From Candidatus Ruminococcus intestinipullorum (GTDB lineage: Bacteria; Bacillota; Clostridia; Lachnospirales; Lachnospiraceae): a DNA stretch of 39,700 nt. The position numbers and the translations under genes were made by a program. Below the pieces are notes generated by a model that was not told the DNA's origin, searched no databases, and saw only the letters and a program-made list of their open reading frames with translations. The DNA lies in assembly GCA_018883985.1 (NCBI GenBank), contig JAHLFA010000084.1:1-39700 (forward strand). Reading direction: 5' to 3'. Shown one piece after another: positions 1-10,538 of this stretch (its first letter is position 1; each line of letters begins with the position of its first letter).

Positions 1-194
1 CGTTAAAAGTGTTTGTCTGTTCAAAATTAACTGCTAGCTAATTTATCCCTTTACTGTTTGTCACATCTCTGTGACGGGTACATCTTTCGATGCGCTCTTA
101 AAAAATCTTCTCTTAAGAAATTTTCAAGGTGTTGTCTATTGTTTAATTATCAAGGTTCTTTTTGTTTCTTCTTTTTCTCAGAAACAACTCTGAT
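1..194 (-). promoter_or_regulatory. rRNA operon leader (16S gene expected just left of window)
   Basis: Read on the minus strand this stretch resembles the transcribed leader that precedes 16S rRNA in clostridia, and it ends at position 1 in a sequence (CACTTTTAACG) like that found immediately before the 16S start AGAGTTTGATC. The two promoters just upstream point into it. A third, degenerate TGACAAACAG motif near positions 56-66 suggests a decayed promoter copy. No 16S sequence itself lies in the window, so the assignment is inferred from the promoters and from memory of such leaders. The T-rich plus-strand reading frame here is not a gene. Confidence 0.6.
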
Positions 195-223
195 ATTTTA
201 TCATGTCGTTTTCTGTTTGTCAA
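195..223 (-). promoter_or_regulatory. rRNA promoter, gene-proximal copy
   Basis: On the minus strand: a perfect -35 TTGACA, a 17-bp spacer and a -10 TAAAAT. The bases after the -35 (AACAGA) match those in the upstream copy, so the two promoters look duplicated. They point leftward into the presumed 16S gene. Confidence 0.75.
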
Positions 224-284
224 GAAGTTTTTTATTTTTTATTTTTTATTTTTGTTTACTTGTCTTTCACAACTCAGCTTTGAT

Positions 285-313
285 ATGTTATCACATCTCA
301 TTCTGTTTGTCAA
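285..313 (-). promoter_or_regulatory. rRNA promoter, gene-distal copy
   Basis: On the minus strand: a perfect -35 TTGACA, a 17-bp spacer and a -10 TAACAT. It lies 90 bp upstream of the similar second promoter, the tandem arrangement typical of rRNA operons. A/T-rich tracts flank both copies, as expected of UP-type elements. Confidence 0.75.
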
Positions 314-376
314 CAAGTTTTTTATTTTTTAATATCTTGTCCAACTAGATAACCAAATCATAGAACTTGATATTAA

Positions 377-464
377 CGGAGAAAGAGGGATTTGAACCCT
401 CGCGCCGGTTTCCCGACCTACACCCTTAGCAGGGGCGCCTCTTCAGCCTCTTGAGTATTTCTCC
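377..464 (-). tRNA. tRNA-Ser(GCU)
   Basis: The minus strand begins GGAGAAA and closes with TTTCTCC plus a G discriminator. It has the class II shape with a long variable arm, a T-loop reading TTCAAAT and the anticodon loop CTGCTAA (anticodon GCU). Length is 88 nt including the discriminator. CCA is not encoded. A consensus promoter lies upstream at 530-558, and the rRNA promoters follow downstream on the same strand. Confidence 0.95.
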
Positions 465-529
465 TGAACCTGAATGTTCTTGTAACATTAATTACATCTA
501 TTCAGTTTTACACCCACAGTGTGAAATTG

Positions 530-558
530 ATTATACAAGATGTTTTTGATAATGTCAA
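530..558 (-). promoter_or_regulatory. consensus promoter of tRNA-Ser
   Basis: On the minus strand: TTGACA, 17 bp, TATAAT, a full sigma-A consensus match ending about 65 bp upstream of the tRNA. It also lies downstream of metQ on the same strand; no strong terminator is seen between them. Confidence 0.85.
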
Positions 559-582
559 TCATTTAATTTAAATTTTTAAAAT

Positions 583-1416
583 TTATTTACTAGGAATAAC
601 TGCACCATCATATGTATTATTAATAAAATCTTTTATTTTGTCAGATTTCAAGACCTTTATTAAGGCTTTTATTTTTTCGTTTTCTGTATTTTGTTCCTGT
701 ACAGCTATGATATTTCCATATGTTTTTGCCGCTTTTGAGTCCGCATCTTCATATGCCAGTGCATCTTTTCCAACTGAATAGCCTGCCTCTAGTGCATAAT
801 TTCCATTTAATACTACAAAAGCCGTTTCGTCTACTACTCTCGCTACTTGTGCCGCTTCTAATTCTACTAATTCAATTTCATATGGATTTTCTTCTATATC
901 ATTAACCGTAGCATTTAATCCTGCGCCTTGTTTTAATGTAATAATTCCATTACTTTCAAGGAGTAACAATGCTCTTGCCTCATTTGTTGTGTCATTTGGA
1001 ACTGCAATACTATCTCCCTTTTCAATATTTTCAAGGCTTGACTTTGTACCTGGATAAATTCCAAATGGCTCATAATGTATTTCTCCTGCCGATGCTAAGT
1101 GTGTGCCTTTTTCTTCATTGAAACTATCTAAATAAGGCCCATGTTGAAAATAATTTGCATCAAAATCTCCACTTTCTACTACTTCATTTGGCTGTACATA
1201 ATCATCAAAAACAGTAACCTCAAGTTCATATCCCTCTTCTTCCAACAATGGCGCTGCCTGTTCTAAAATTTCTGCATGTGGTGTGGATGACGCAGCCACC
1301 TTAATAATATTATCCTGCTCATTTTTTGTATTAGAGCTATTTGTTGATGCCCCACAACCTGTAATTGTTCCTAATGCCACTACTCCTGTTAATACTGCTG
1401 CAATTGTTTTATTCAT
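583..1416 (-). CDS. metQ: MetQ methionine-binding lipoprotein
   Basis: This is the substrate-binding lipoprotein of the MetNIQ ABC importer, expected to capture methionine outside the membrane and deliver it to MetI. The N-terminus is a lipoprotein signal: a Lys, a hydrophobic run and the lipobox ITGC with the acylated Cys at residue 21. A Ser/Thr/Asn-rich linker follows, then a NlpA-type domain (VFDDYVQPNEVV, ANYFQHGPYLDSFN, IAVPNDTTNEARALLLL). The 277 residues are the usual family length. It is the last gene of metN-metI-metQ, 25 bp after metI. Methionine specificity is inferred from family and operon; related NlpA proteins can bind other small amino acids. Confidence 0.9.
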   Translation of the reverse strand: MNKTIAAVLTGVVALGTITGCGASTNSSNTKNEQDNIIKVAASSTPHAEILEQAAPLLEEEGYELEVTVFDDYVQPNEVVESGDFDANYFQHGPYLDSFNEEKGTHLASAGEIHYEPFGIYPGTKSSLENIEKGDSIAVPNDTTNEARALLLLESNGIITLKQGAGLNATVNDIEENPYEIELVELEAAQVARVVDETAFVVLNGNYALEAGYSVGKDALAYEDADSKAAKTYGNIIAVQEQNTENEKIKALIKVLKSDKIKDFINNTYDGAVIPSK

Positions 1417-1441
1417 AACCTTACTCTCCTTTTCCCATAGA

Positions 1442-2098
1442 TTATTTTCTCTTTTCTAGCTTAGCTGCTGCCTTCATACCAGCTGTCTGAAAAATTTGTA
1501 CCATTACTACTAATAAAATGACTGTTATAATCATAATATCGGATTCATATCTGTAATATCCGTATCGAATAGCTATATCTCCTAGACCTCCTCCTCCAAT
1601 TGTTCCAGCCATTGCTGAATATCCTAAAATAGTACCTGAAGCAATTGTAGCTCCTGAAACAATTGAAGTTCTTGCCTCCACTAAGAGAACTCTCCTTATG
1701 ATACAAAAAGTGCCAGCTCCCATTGATTTTGCTGCCTCTATAACTCCTGTATCAACTTCTTTGATTGAGGACTCTACCATTCTGGCTATAAATGGAACTG
1801 CTGCCACAACCAAAGGTACAATAGTTGCTGTAGAACCATAACTTTTTCCTACTAACAATTTTGTAAAAGGTATTAATAAAATTAATAAAATAAGAAATGG
1901 TATACTTCGTATAATATTTGAAATTACATCTAAAACCTTGTATAAAAGTCTATTCGGCTTTAGTCCACTTTTATCCGATATAGCCAAGACAACTCCTAGT
2001 GGCAATCCAAAAACATATCCCATAATTACCGATACAATTGTCATGTACAATGTTTCTTTTATCCCATTTAATATCATCAGAATAACTTCTTCACTCAT
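1442..2098 (-). CDS. metI: MetI permease subunit of methionine ABC importer
   Basis: This is the transmembrane permease of the MetNIQ importer. Its 218 residues contain about five hydrophobic segments and the BPD_transp_1 coupling region near residues 118-150 (EAAKSMGAGTFCIIRRVLLVEA), whose EAA loop docks on the ATPase. The start overlaps the 3' end of metN by 8 nt, which suggests translational coupling, and metQ follows 25 bp later. Length matches the family. There is nothing unusual in the protein, so the assignment is firm; the exact substrate rests on the neighbours. Confidence 0.92.
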   Translation of the reverse strand: MSEEVILMILNGIKETLYMTIVSVIMGYVFGLPLGVVLAISDKSGLKPNRLLYKVLDVISNIIRSIPFLILLILLIPFTKLLVGKSYGSTATIVPLVVAAVPFIARMVESSIKEVDTGVIEAAKSMGAGTFCIIRRVLLVEARTSIVSGATIASGTILGYSAMAGTIGGGGLGDIAIRYGYYRYESDIMIITVILLVVMVQIFQTAGMKAAAKLEKRK

Positions 2099-2798
2099 CT
2101 TGTATTTCTACCTCCTTCGTTTTTCCTACTTTAATTACCTCACCATGCTCCATAATTGCTACATGTGAACAAATCTGCCTAACTACAGACATCTGATGTG
2201 TTATCATAACAATTGTAATTCCAAACTTTCTATTGATATCTTGTAATAATTGTAAAATTGACGTTGTTGTTTGTGGATCTAACGCACTCGTTGCCTCGTC
2301 ACAAAGGAGGATTTCTGGATTAGATGCCAATGCCCTTGCGATAGCAACTCTTTGTTTTTGTCCCCCTGACAATTGTGCTGGGTATGCATCTCCTTTTTCT
2401 TTTAATCCTACAAGCTCTAAAAGCTCCCCTGCCCTTTTTCGTGCTTCACTTTTCTTTCTCCCTTGTATATAAAGTGGTAAACAGACATTTTCTAACACTG
2501 ACTTTTGCATTAATAAATTAAAGTGTTGAAATATCATTCCTATTTTTTCTCGTTGCTTCCGTAACTCTTTTGTAGATAACTCACCTAAAGATTTCCCATT
2601 AATTAGGATTTTCCCTTGTGTTGGAACCTCTAAAAAATTTATACATCTTACTAGAGTACTTTTTCCAGCACCTGACATTCCAATAATTCCATATATATCC
2701 CCTTCTTGAATAGATAACGTTACATTTTTTACCGCCTCAATTTCCCCCGATTTTGAGAAGTAAGTTTTTGATACATTTTCAATTTTTATTTTATCCAT
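2091..2798 (-). CDS. metN: MetN-type ABC ATPase lacking the C-terminal NIL domain
   Basis: This is the ATPase that powers MetI. It shows Walker A GMSGAGKST (residues 40-48), a Q-loop (IFQHFN), the LSGGQKQR signature, Walker B ILLCDE followed by ATSALDP, and the switch His in MITHQM. At 235 residues it stops right after the nucleotide-binding domain. Many MetN proteins, such as that of E. coli, are about 340 residues and carry a C-terminal NIL domain that binds methionine and shuts transport off. That domain is absent, so substrate feedback may be lost or moved elsewhere. It is the first gene of the operon, with a strong AGGGGAGGAAAA ribosome binding site and a promoter at 2837-2866. Confidence 0.88.
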   Translation of the reverse strand: MDKIKIENVSKTYFSKSGEIEAVKNVTLSIQEGDIYGIIGMSGAGKSTLVRCINFLEVPTQGKILINGKSLGELSTKELRKQREKIGMIFQHFNLLMQKSVLENVCLPLYIQGRKKSEARKRAGELLELVGLKEKGDAYPAQLSGGQKQRVAIARALASNPEILLCDEATSALDPQTTTSILQLLQDINRKFGITIVMITHQMSVVRQICSHVAIMEHGEVIKVGKTKEVEIQDE

Positions 2799-2836
2799 TT
2801 TATTTTCCTCCCCTTTTCTCCCTTGGGATGTTTATA

Positions 2837-2866
2837 ACTATACCAGTTCTTACAGAAATGTGTTAA
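2837..2866 (-). promoter_or_regulatory. promoter of metNIQ
   Basis: On the minus strand: -35 TTAACA, 18-bp spacer, -10 TATAGT. The -10 sits inside a motif (AACTGGTATAGTT) resembling one arm of the neighbouring terminator hairpin, so a LysR-type operator overlapping the promoter is possible but unproven. I saw neither a SAM riboswitch nor a T-box in this 119-bp gap. Confidence 0.5.
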
Positions 2867-2871
2867 TTCTA

Positions 2872-2913
2872 AAAAAATACAGCTGGTTATAGTTAAAAAC
2901 TATTACCAACTGT
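2872..2913. terminator. terminator after the LysR gene, probably bidirectional
   Basis: A 16-bp stem with one G-T pair and one mismatch and a short loop runs from 2879 to 2913, starting ACAGCTGG on the plus strand. On the minus strand seven T residues follow it, a standard Rho-independent terminator. A T-run also follows on the plus side. It separates the LysR gene from metN. Confidence 0.8.
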
Positions 2914-2917
2914 TTTT

Positions 2918-3829
2918 TTATTGCAATGCTTTATCTTTAAATTTTGAAATTTCTTCTAAATATTTTTGTCCTAACGGACTAATATTCGAGCATCTCCTTG
3001 ACAAATATCCTATTGACATAAGTTCATTAGATTTTAATTTTACAGCACAATAATCGATACCATTCAACTCTTCGCAGATAATTCCAGAACATAACGTATA
3101 TCCATTTAAGCCTACCATTAAATTTAATATTGTTGCTCTATCATTGACTTTAATAAGCTGTTTGTATTCAAATGTACTTAAAAACTCTTCTGCAAAATAA
3201 AACGAATTATATTCCCCTTGTTCAAAAGATAAACACGGATAATCATTTAACTCTTCTAAATCAATTTCCTTTCTGTTCGCCCAAGGATGTCCTTTCCACA
3301 TATAAACATAGATATTACATTGTAAAATCTCATGAAATTCCAAATTATATTCATAAAATAACTTTGTAAGCACCTTTTTATTAAACTCATTTATATAAAG
3401 AATTCCTATTTCACTTTTAAAGTTTTTGACATTCTCTATGATTTCATAGGTTTTTGTTTCATAAATCGCAAATTCATATTCATCCATTCCAAACTGTTTT
3501 ACCATCTCTACAAATGCACTTACTGCAAATGTATAATGCTGCATAGAAACGCTAAACTTCTTCTTTGTATTTGTCTTGTCTATATATTTTGTTTCTATGA
3601 GCTGATATTGCTCTACAGTTTGCCTTGCATATCCTATGAATTCTTCTCCCTCTGGAGTGATAGATATTCCCCGATTTGTTCTACGGAATACTTCGATTCC
3701 TATTTCCTGCTCCAAATCCTTAATCGCAGACGATAAACTTGGCTGAGATATAAATAAACGGCGAGCTGCTTCATTCATAGAACCTGATTGTGCTACTGTT
3801 ATTGCATATTTTAATTGCGTCAATGTCAT
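2918..3829 (-). CDS. LysR-family transcriptional regulator
   Basis: A 303-residue LysR regulator. The N-terminal winged helix-turn-helix is clear (MTLTQLKYAITVAQSGSMNE, then AARRLFISQPSLSSAIKDLE, residues 1-40), followed by a linker helix and a periplasmic-binding-protein-like effector domain from about residue 90. It begins 15 bp after the plsC stop, so it may be the last gene of the fumarase-plsC transcript. It ends at a strong terminator 119 bp before metN. Location suggests it may control metNIQ, as LysR proteins often regulate sulfur and methionine genes in Firmicutes, but no operator was proven. Effector unknown. Confidence 0.85.
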   Translation of the reverse strand: MTLTQLKYAITVAQSGSMNEAARRLFISQPSLSSAIKDLEQEIGIEVFRRTNRGISITPEGEEFIGYARQTVEQYQLIETKYIDKTNTKKKFSVSMQHYTFAVSAFVEMVKQFGMDEYEFAIYETKTYEIIENVKNFKSEIGILYINEFNKKVLTKLFYEYNLEFHEILQCNIYVYMWKGHPWANRKEIDLEELNDYPCLSFEQGEYNSFYFAEEFLSTFEYKQLIKVNDRATILNLMVGLNGYTLCSGIICEELNGIDYCAVKLKSNELMSIGYLSRRCSNISPLGQKYLEEISKFKDKALQ

Positions 3830-3844
3830 TGATTATGTATCTCC

Positions 3845-4567
3845 TTATGATGTATGACTAACATTTTTATCTATTGTTTTCTGAATTCTATCATGTACAA
3901 TATTTGCAATCTCATTTGTTTTTAAATCTTTGTATTCTTCAAAATATAATGGCTCTAGAAAATGTACCTGTACCGTTACTTTAGAAATCGTATTTGTATC
4001 AAAAGGACGAAAAGAATCTATTAATGCAATCGGAACAATAGGACACTTCGCTTTCGTAGCTGATTTAAAGCTTCCTCCTTTAAAGTTGCCAATTTTATTT
4101 CCAGCTTTTGAACGTGTACCCTCTGCAAATATTAAGTAATTTTTTCCTGACTTCACTTCTTCCGACACATTGATTATGACCTGCATTGCTTGACGTACGT
4201 CCTCACGATCAATCATATATGCCTTCATACATGCAAATACTTGTTTTAAAAATGGAATATCTCTAATTTCTTTCTTTGCTACAACAGAAAATGGCTTTGG
4301 ACAAGCTTCCAAAATAGCTAATACATCATATAATCCTTGGTGATTTGGAAAAAACATGAATCCATTTTCCTTTGGCAGATTTTCCACCCCATGTACATCA
4401 ATGTGTACGTTGCCACCTTTGTTTGCTCTGTATACTATCCATTTTAAAAATGCACTATGTTCTTCTATACTGTACTTATCTGCATGTGATGCTCTATAAC
4501 ATAATTTACACCACATATACGGCACAAGTAATATATTCCGTAAAACCATCAGTAGAATTCTCTTCAT
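3845..4567 (-). CDS. plsC: PlsC-family 1-acyl-glycerol-3-phosphate acyltransferase
   Basis: A membrane-associated acyltransferase expected to convert lysophosphatidic acid to phosphatidic acid in phospholipid synthesis. The catalytic HX4D motif is present as NHQGLYD (about residues 75-81), the glycerol-phosphate-binding motif as FAEGTRSKAG (about 149-158), and the PIVPIAL block follows. An N-terminal hydrophobic helix anchors it. The 240 residues are typical. The start overlaps the stop of the upstream fumarase beta gene by 4 nt (ATGA), a sign of coupling. Other acyl acceptors are possible within this family, so the exact substrate is inferred. Confidence 0.85.
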   Translation of the reverse strand: MKRILLMVLRNILLVPYMWCKLCYRASHADKYSIEEHSAFLKWIVYRANKGGNVHIDVHGVENLPKENGFMFFPNHQGLYDVLAILEACPKPFSVVAKKEIRDIPFLKQVFACMKAYMIDREDVRQAMQVIINVSEEVKSGKNYLIFAEGTRSKAGNKIGNFKGGSFKSATKAKCPIVPIALIDSFRPFDTNTISKVTVQVHFLEPLYFEEYKDLKTNEIANIVHDRIQKTIDKNVSHTS

Positions 4568-5100
4568 CGTATCTTATCCTCATACAAATTTTTCCCTTTA
4601 CTATCAATTACCACAATTACTGGAAAATCTTTCACTTCTAGCTTGTGAATTGCTTCTGTACCCAAATCTTCATATGCGATTACCTCACAACTTACAATAC
4701 ACTTTGATAGCAATGCTCCAGCTCCCCCTACTGCTGCAAAGTATACTGCTTTATTTCTGACTATTGCATCGATTACTTCTTGTGAACGCTTTCCTTTTCC
4801 TATCATTGCTCCTAAACCTAAATCCAAAAGCAAAGGTGTATATTTGTCCATTCTGCTAGCAGTTGTAGGTCCTGCGGAACCTATAGGACGACCTTCTCTA
4901 GCTGGGGATGGTCCCATATAATAAATCATCTGTCCTTCTATCTCAAAAGGCAGAGGCTTTCCTTCCTTTAAAGCCTCATCCATTCTTTTATGTGCTGCAT
5001 CTCTCGCTGTATAAATTGTACCTGTTAAATAAACATAATCTCCAGAATTTAAAGATTCTGCCTCTTCCTTTGTTATTGGAGCATGAAAATACTTTTCCAT
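4564..5100 (-). CDS. class I fumarate hydratase (or tartrate dehydratase), beta subunit
   Basis: The C-terminal half of a two-subunit iron-sulfur class I hydro-lyase, which interconverts fumarate and malate or dehydrates tartrate. Family blocks visible are AGDYVYLTGTIYTARDAAHKR-like residues near 20-40, the MIYYMGPSPA block, GSAGPTTASRMD (about 78-89), IGKGKR and AAVGGAGALL. The 178 residues match the separate beta subunit of anaerobes. It lies 21 bp after the alpha subunit and overlaps plsC by 4 nt. Substrate choice between fumarate and tartrate cannot be made from sequence alone; fumarase is more likely in a gut anaerobe. Confidence 0.88.
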   Translation of the reverse strand: MEKYFHAPITKEEAESLNSGDYVYLTGTIYTARDAAHKRMDEALKEGKPLPFEIEGQMIYYMGPSPAREGRPIGSAGPTTASRMDKYTPLLLDLGLGAMIGKGKRSQEVIDAIVRNKAVYFAAVGGAGALLSKCIVSCEVIAYEDLGTEAIHKLEVKDFPVIVVIDSKGKNLYEDKIR

Positions 5101-5121
5101 CTTATAGACCCTCTCTTTTCC

Positions 5122-5967
5122 TTAAATCTCTCGTATTGCATGCCTGTTTACATGACAACAAATGTTAACAGCTACAGGTAATCCAGCAATATGCGTTGCA
5201 TATGTATTGATATGAACTGCCAATGCTGTCGTTACACCGCCCAGTCCACCAGGTCCTATACCTAAGTCATTAATTTTTTTCAAAAGTTCTTCTTCCAACT
5301 CTCTAACATAAGGAATTTCTGAATGCTTACCAACTTCTCGAGTCAATGCCTCTTTTGCCATCAATGTACATTTTTCAAAAGTTCCTCCGATTCCTACTCC
5401 TACTACCATAGGAGGACACGCATTAGGTCCTGCATCTTTCACAGCTGTCAATACAGCATTCTTTACACCTTCGATTCCTTCTGCGGGTTTTAGCATAAAT
5501 ACACGACTCATATTTTCACTGCCAAATCCTTTTGGAGCAACTTTAATCTTTATTTTATCGCCAGAAACTATTTTTGTATGCAATACTGCTGGTGTGTTAT
5601 CCTTTGTATTTTCACGGAGTAATGGGTCTGACACAACAGATTTTCTTAAAAACCCTTCAATATATCCCTGTCTAACCCCCTCATTGACTGCAGCCTCTAA
5701 ATCTCCTCCTACAAAATGCACATCCTGACCTATCTCCAAAAATACTACTGCCATACCAGTATCCTGACAAATTGGGATCATATCCTCTGCTGCAATTTTT
5801 AGATTTTCTTGAAGTTGGGATAAAATCTGTTTTCCTAGGGGAGATTTTTCTTTCTCCTCTGCTTGTTGTATAGATATTTGCATATCCTTAGAAAGAAAAT
5901 GATTTGCTTCTATACACATTTCTTTTACATTCTTAGTAATTTCTCCTACATCAATTGTTCGAATCAT
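5122..5967 (-). CDS. class I fumarate hydratase (or tartrate dehydratase), alpha subunit
   Basis: The 4Fe-4S subunit of the class I hydro-lyase. Candidate cluster Cys residues lie in IPICQDTGMA, PNACPPMVVGVG and the C-terminal ICCHVNRHA. The blocks VAPKGFGSENMS and GIGPGGLGGVTTALAV are family hallmarks. I start at the ATG at 5967 (MIRTIDVGEI) rather than the in-frame ATG at 5991 because a strong TAGGAGGTAAT ribosome binding site lies immediately upstream of 5967. This gives 281 residues. It follows gyrA, separated by an 18-bp-stem hairpin that ends just before this ribosome binding site, and pairs with the beta subunit 21 bp downstream. The cluster is oxygen-sensitive in this family, fitting an anaerobe. 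Confidence 0.9.
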   Translation of the reverse strand: MIRTIDVGEITKNVKEMCIEANHFLSKDMQISIQQAEEKEKSPLGKQILSQLQENLKIAAEDMIPICQDTGMAVVFLEIGQDVHFVGGDLEAAVNEGVRQGYIEGFLRKSVVSDPLLRENTKDNTPAVLHTKIVSGDKIKIKVAPKGFGSENMSRVFMLKPAEGIEGVKNAVLTAVKDAGPNACPPMVVGVGIGGTFEKCTLMAKEALTREVGKHSEIPYVRELEEELLKKINDLGIGPGGLGGVTTALAVHINTYATHIAGLPVAVNICCHVNRHAIREI

Positions 5968-5979
5968 ATTACCTCCTAA

Positions 5980-6020
5980 TAGGAGCTCCACATCAGAATC
6001 GCTCTGATATGAAGCTCCTA
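5980..6020 (-). terminator. 18-bp hairpin between gyrA and fumarase alpha
   Basis: A stem of 18 continuous pairs (two of them G-U) closes a 5-nt loop (GCGAT on the minus strand). It lies 8 nt after the gyrA stop and ends 3 nt before the AGGAGG of the next gene. No T-run follows, so it is either a weak terminator, an mRNA-stabilising 3' end or a control element of the fumarase message. Confidence 0.55.
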
Positions 6021-6028
6021 TTCCATTT

Positions 6029-8527
6029 CTACTGTTCTGTTTGCTGCTCTTCTACGATTTCAATTTCTTCCCCATCGATTTCTGCAGATGCCTTTCTTAC
6101 TTTTGCAACACTTGCAACTTTCTCATTCTCTGGAAGATTGATTAATTTTACACCAGATGTAACACGTCCATATACAGAAATATCCGAACATGCCATACGA
6201 ATTACAATTCCCTCTGTATTTATAATCATAATTTCACTGTCTTCATCTACAGCTTTCATACCTACAACATTACCTGTTTTTTCCGTAATCTTATAGCATT
6301 TTACACCTTTTCCACCTCGATTTTGTCGAGTGAATTCGTCCATTTGTGTTCGTTTACCCATTCCCTTTTCAGAAACGATTAACAAATCACTTCCCTGACT
6401 ACTAATTTGCATTCCAATGACCTCATCATTGTCACTTAAATTCATACCACGGACTCCCATGGACACTCTACCTGTTGCACGTACATCTTTTTCACTGAAA
6501 CGAATGCACATACCATATTTAGTTACAAGGATAACATCATCTTTATCATCTGTAATCTTAACTTCTATCAATTTATCATCTTCACGAAGTGAAATTGCCG
6601 CTAAACCTGTTTTTCGAACATTTGCATAATCTGTAACTGGCGTTTTCTTCACAAGACCTTTTTCGGTTGCCATGAATAAGAAATTATTATCTTCATACTC
6701 CCGAATTGGGATAATAGCAGTAATTTTTTCCTCTGGCATTAATTGAAGCAAGTTAATAATTGCTGTTCCTCTAGCTGTTCTTCCAGCTTCTGGAATTTCG
6801 TATCCCTTTAATCTGTATACACGCCCCATGTTGGTAAAGAACATAATATAGTGATGTGAAGTTGTAATAAATAGTTCCTCGATATAGTCATCTTCTATTG
6901 TCTGCATACCTTTGATACCTTTTCCACCTCTATTTTGGCTCTTAAAGGTATCCATAGACATTCTCTTGATATATCCTAATTTTGTCATTGTAATTACAAC
7001 ATTCTCTTTTGGAATCAAGTCTTCCATGGAAATGTCATATTCATCAAATCCTATAGATGTTCTTCTCTCATCTCCATATTTATCTGAGATTATTAGAATT
7101 TCTTTACGAATCACACCAAGCAAAAGAGCTCTATCTGCTAAAATTGCTTTCAATTCGTTAATTTTCTTCATTAACTCCTCGTATTCTGCTTCTAACTTTT
7201 CTCTCTCTAAACCAGTTAATGCTCTTAGACGCATATCTACGATTGCTTGTGCTTGAACTTCTGATAATTCAAATCTAGCAATTAATTCTGATTTAGCAGC
7301 CTGTACATTTTCAGAACCACGAATAATTTTAATAACTTCGTCAATATTATCTAATGCAATTAATAATCCCTGTAAGATATGCGCTCTCTCTTCTGCTTTA
7401 TTTAACTCATACCTTGTTCTTCTTGTAACGACTTCTTCTTGATGTTTTAAGTAATATTTTAACATATCTAGAATATTCATTACTTTTGGTTCATTATTCA
7501 CCAATGCAAGCATAATCACTCCAAAAGTATCTTGCAATTGTGTATGTTTATAAAGCTGATTCAAGAGAACTGTTGGATTAATATCTCTTCTTAGTTCAAT
7601 ACAAATACGCATACCCTCTCTACTAGATTGGTCACTAAGCTCTGTGATTCCTTCAATTTTCTTATCACGAACTAATTCTGCAATCTTTTCGATAAGGCGT
7701 GCCTTATTCACCATGTATGGAAGCTCTGTTACAATAATACGATTTTTTCCATTTGCCATTGGTTCAATATTCGTAACTGCTCGAACTCGAATCTTTCCTC
7801 TTCCAGTACGATACGCTTCTTCAATTCCCCTAGTTCCTAATATCTCTGCTCCTGTAGGAAAATCTGGACCTTTTACAATCTGTAAAATATCCTCAATCTT
7901 TGTTTCTTTTTCTCCATCTATTTGATCATCAATAATCTTTACTACGGCACCAATCACCTCACGTAAGTTGTGTGGTGGAATATTGGTAGCCATACCTACG
8001 GCAATACCTGATGTTCCATTTACTAAAAGATTTGGGAATCTTGCAGGTAATACAACTGGTTCTCGTTCTGTTTCATCAAAGTTTGGTGCAAAATCTACAG
8101 TGTCTTTATTAATATCTGCAGTCAGCTCCATAGAGATTTTACTTAAACGTGCCTCTGTATAACGCATCGCCGCTGCACCATCTCCATCTACAGAACCAAA
8201 GTTTCCATGCCCATCCACGAGAGGATATCTTGTAGACCACTCCTGTGCCAAATTAACAAGTGCACCATAAATAGAGCTATCCCCATGTGGATGATATTTA
8301 CCCATAGTATCTCCCACGATACGTGCACATTTACGATGTGGTTTATCTGGACCATTATTCAGTTCAATCATTGAATACAGGATTCTTCTTTGTACTGGCT
8401 TTAACCCATCCCTTACATCTGGCAAAGCACGGGATGCGATAACGCTCATCGCATAGTCGATATAAGATGTTTCCATCGTCTTTTTCAAATCGACCTCATG
8501 AACCTTATCAAAAATATTATCTTCCAT
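6029..8527 (-). CDS. gyrA: DNA gyrase subunit A
   Basis: The 832-residue breakage-reunion subunit of gyrase, which introduces negative supercoils together with GyrB. The catalytic Tyr lies in AAMRYTEAR (Tyr123), and the quinolone pocket reads [12 protein letters not shown] (residues 79-90). The position equivalent to E. coli Asp87 is Gly88 here. The C-terminal half contains the repeated beta-propeller blades with the GyrA box ([10 protein letters not shown], repeated later as [10 protein letters not shown]). The start has a GGAGAAGGAAC-like site. gyrB lies 62 bp upstream on the same strand, so this continues the recF-gyrB-gyrA unit. The acidic C-terminal tail is usual. Confidence 0.98.
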   Translation of the reverse strand: MEDNIFDKVHEVDLKKTMETSYIDYAMSVIASRALPDVRDGLKPVQRRILYSMIELNNGPDKPHRKCARIVGDTMGKYHPHGDSSIYGALVNLAQEWSTRYPLVDGHGNFGSVDGDGAAAMRYTEARLSKISMELTADINKDTVDFAPNFDETEREPVVLPARFPNLLVNGTSGIAVGMATNIPPHNLREVIGAVVKIIDDQIDGEKETKIEDILQIVKGPDFPTGAEILGTRGIEEAYRTGRGKIRVRAVTNIEPMANGKNRIIVTELPYMVNKARLIEKIAELVRDKKIEGITELSDQSSREGMRICIELRRDINPTVLLNQLYKHTQLQDTFGVIMLALVNNEPKVMNILDMLKYYLKHQEEVVTRRTRYELNKAEERAHILQGLLIALDNIDEVIKIIRGSENVQAAKSELIARFELSEVQAQAIVDMRLRALTGLEREKLEAEYEELMKKINELKAILADRALLLGVIRKEILIISDKYGDERRTSIGFDEYDISMEDLIPKENVVITMTKLGYIKRMSMDTFKSQNRGGKGIKGMQTIEDDYIEELFITTSHHYIMFFTNMGRVYRLKGYEIPEAGRTARGTAIINLLQLMPEEKITAIIPIREYEDNNFLFMATEKGLVKKTPVTDYANVRKTGLAAISLREDDKLIEVKITDDKDDVILVTKYGMCIRFSEKDVRATGRVSMGVRGMNLSDNDEVIGMQISSQGSDLLIVSEKGMGKRTQMDEFTRQNRGGKGVKCYKITEKTGNVVGMKAVDEDSEIMIINTEGIVIRMACSDISVYGRVTSGVKLINLPENEKVASVAKVRKASAEIDGEEIEIVEEQQTEQ

Positions 8528-8589
8528 GTTCCTTCTCCTTTAATTACATTTCCAAAGTACTGACAGCTTACTCTTACATGCTGTTTACA

Positions 8590-10527
<1,938 letters not shown>

Positions 10528-10538
10528 TTACAAACCTC

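Noticed and set aside
58-348. 96-residue T-rich open frame on the plus strand
   Set aside because: Low-complexity Phe/Leu/Ser translation of the antisense of the rRNA promoter and leader region; no ribosome binding site and no recognisable domain.
2799-2917. SAM riboswitch or Met T-box upstream of metN
   Set aside because: Only a terminator hairpin for the LysR gene and a promoter fit; the space after the promoter is too short for either element and no T-box motif is present.
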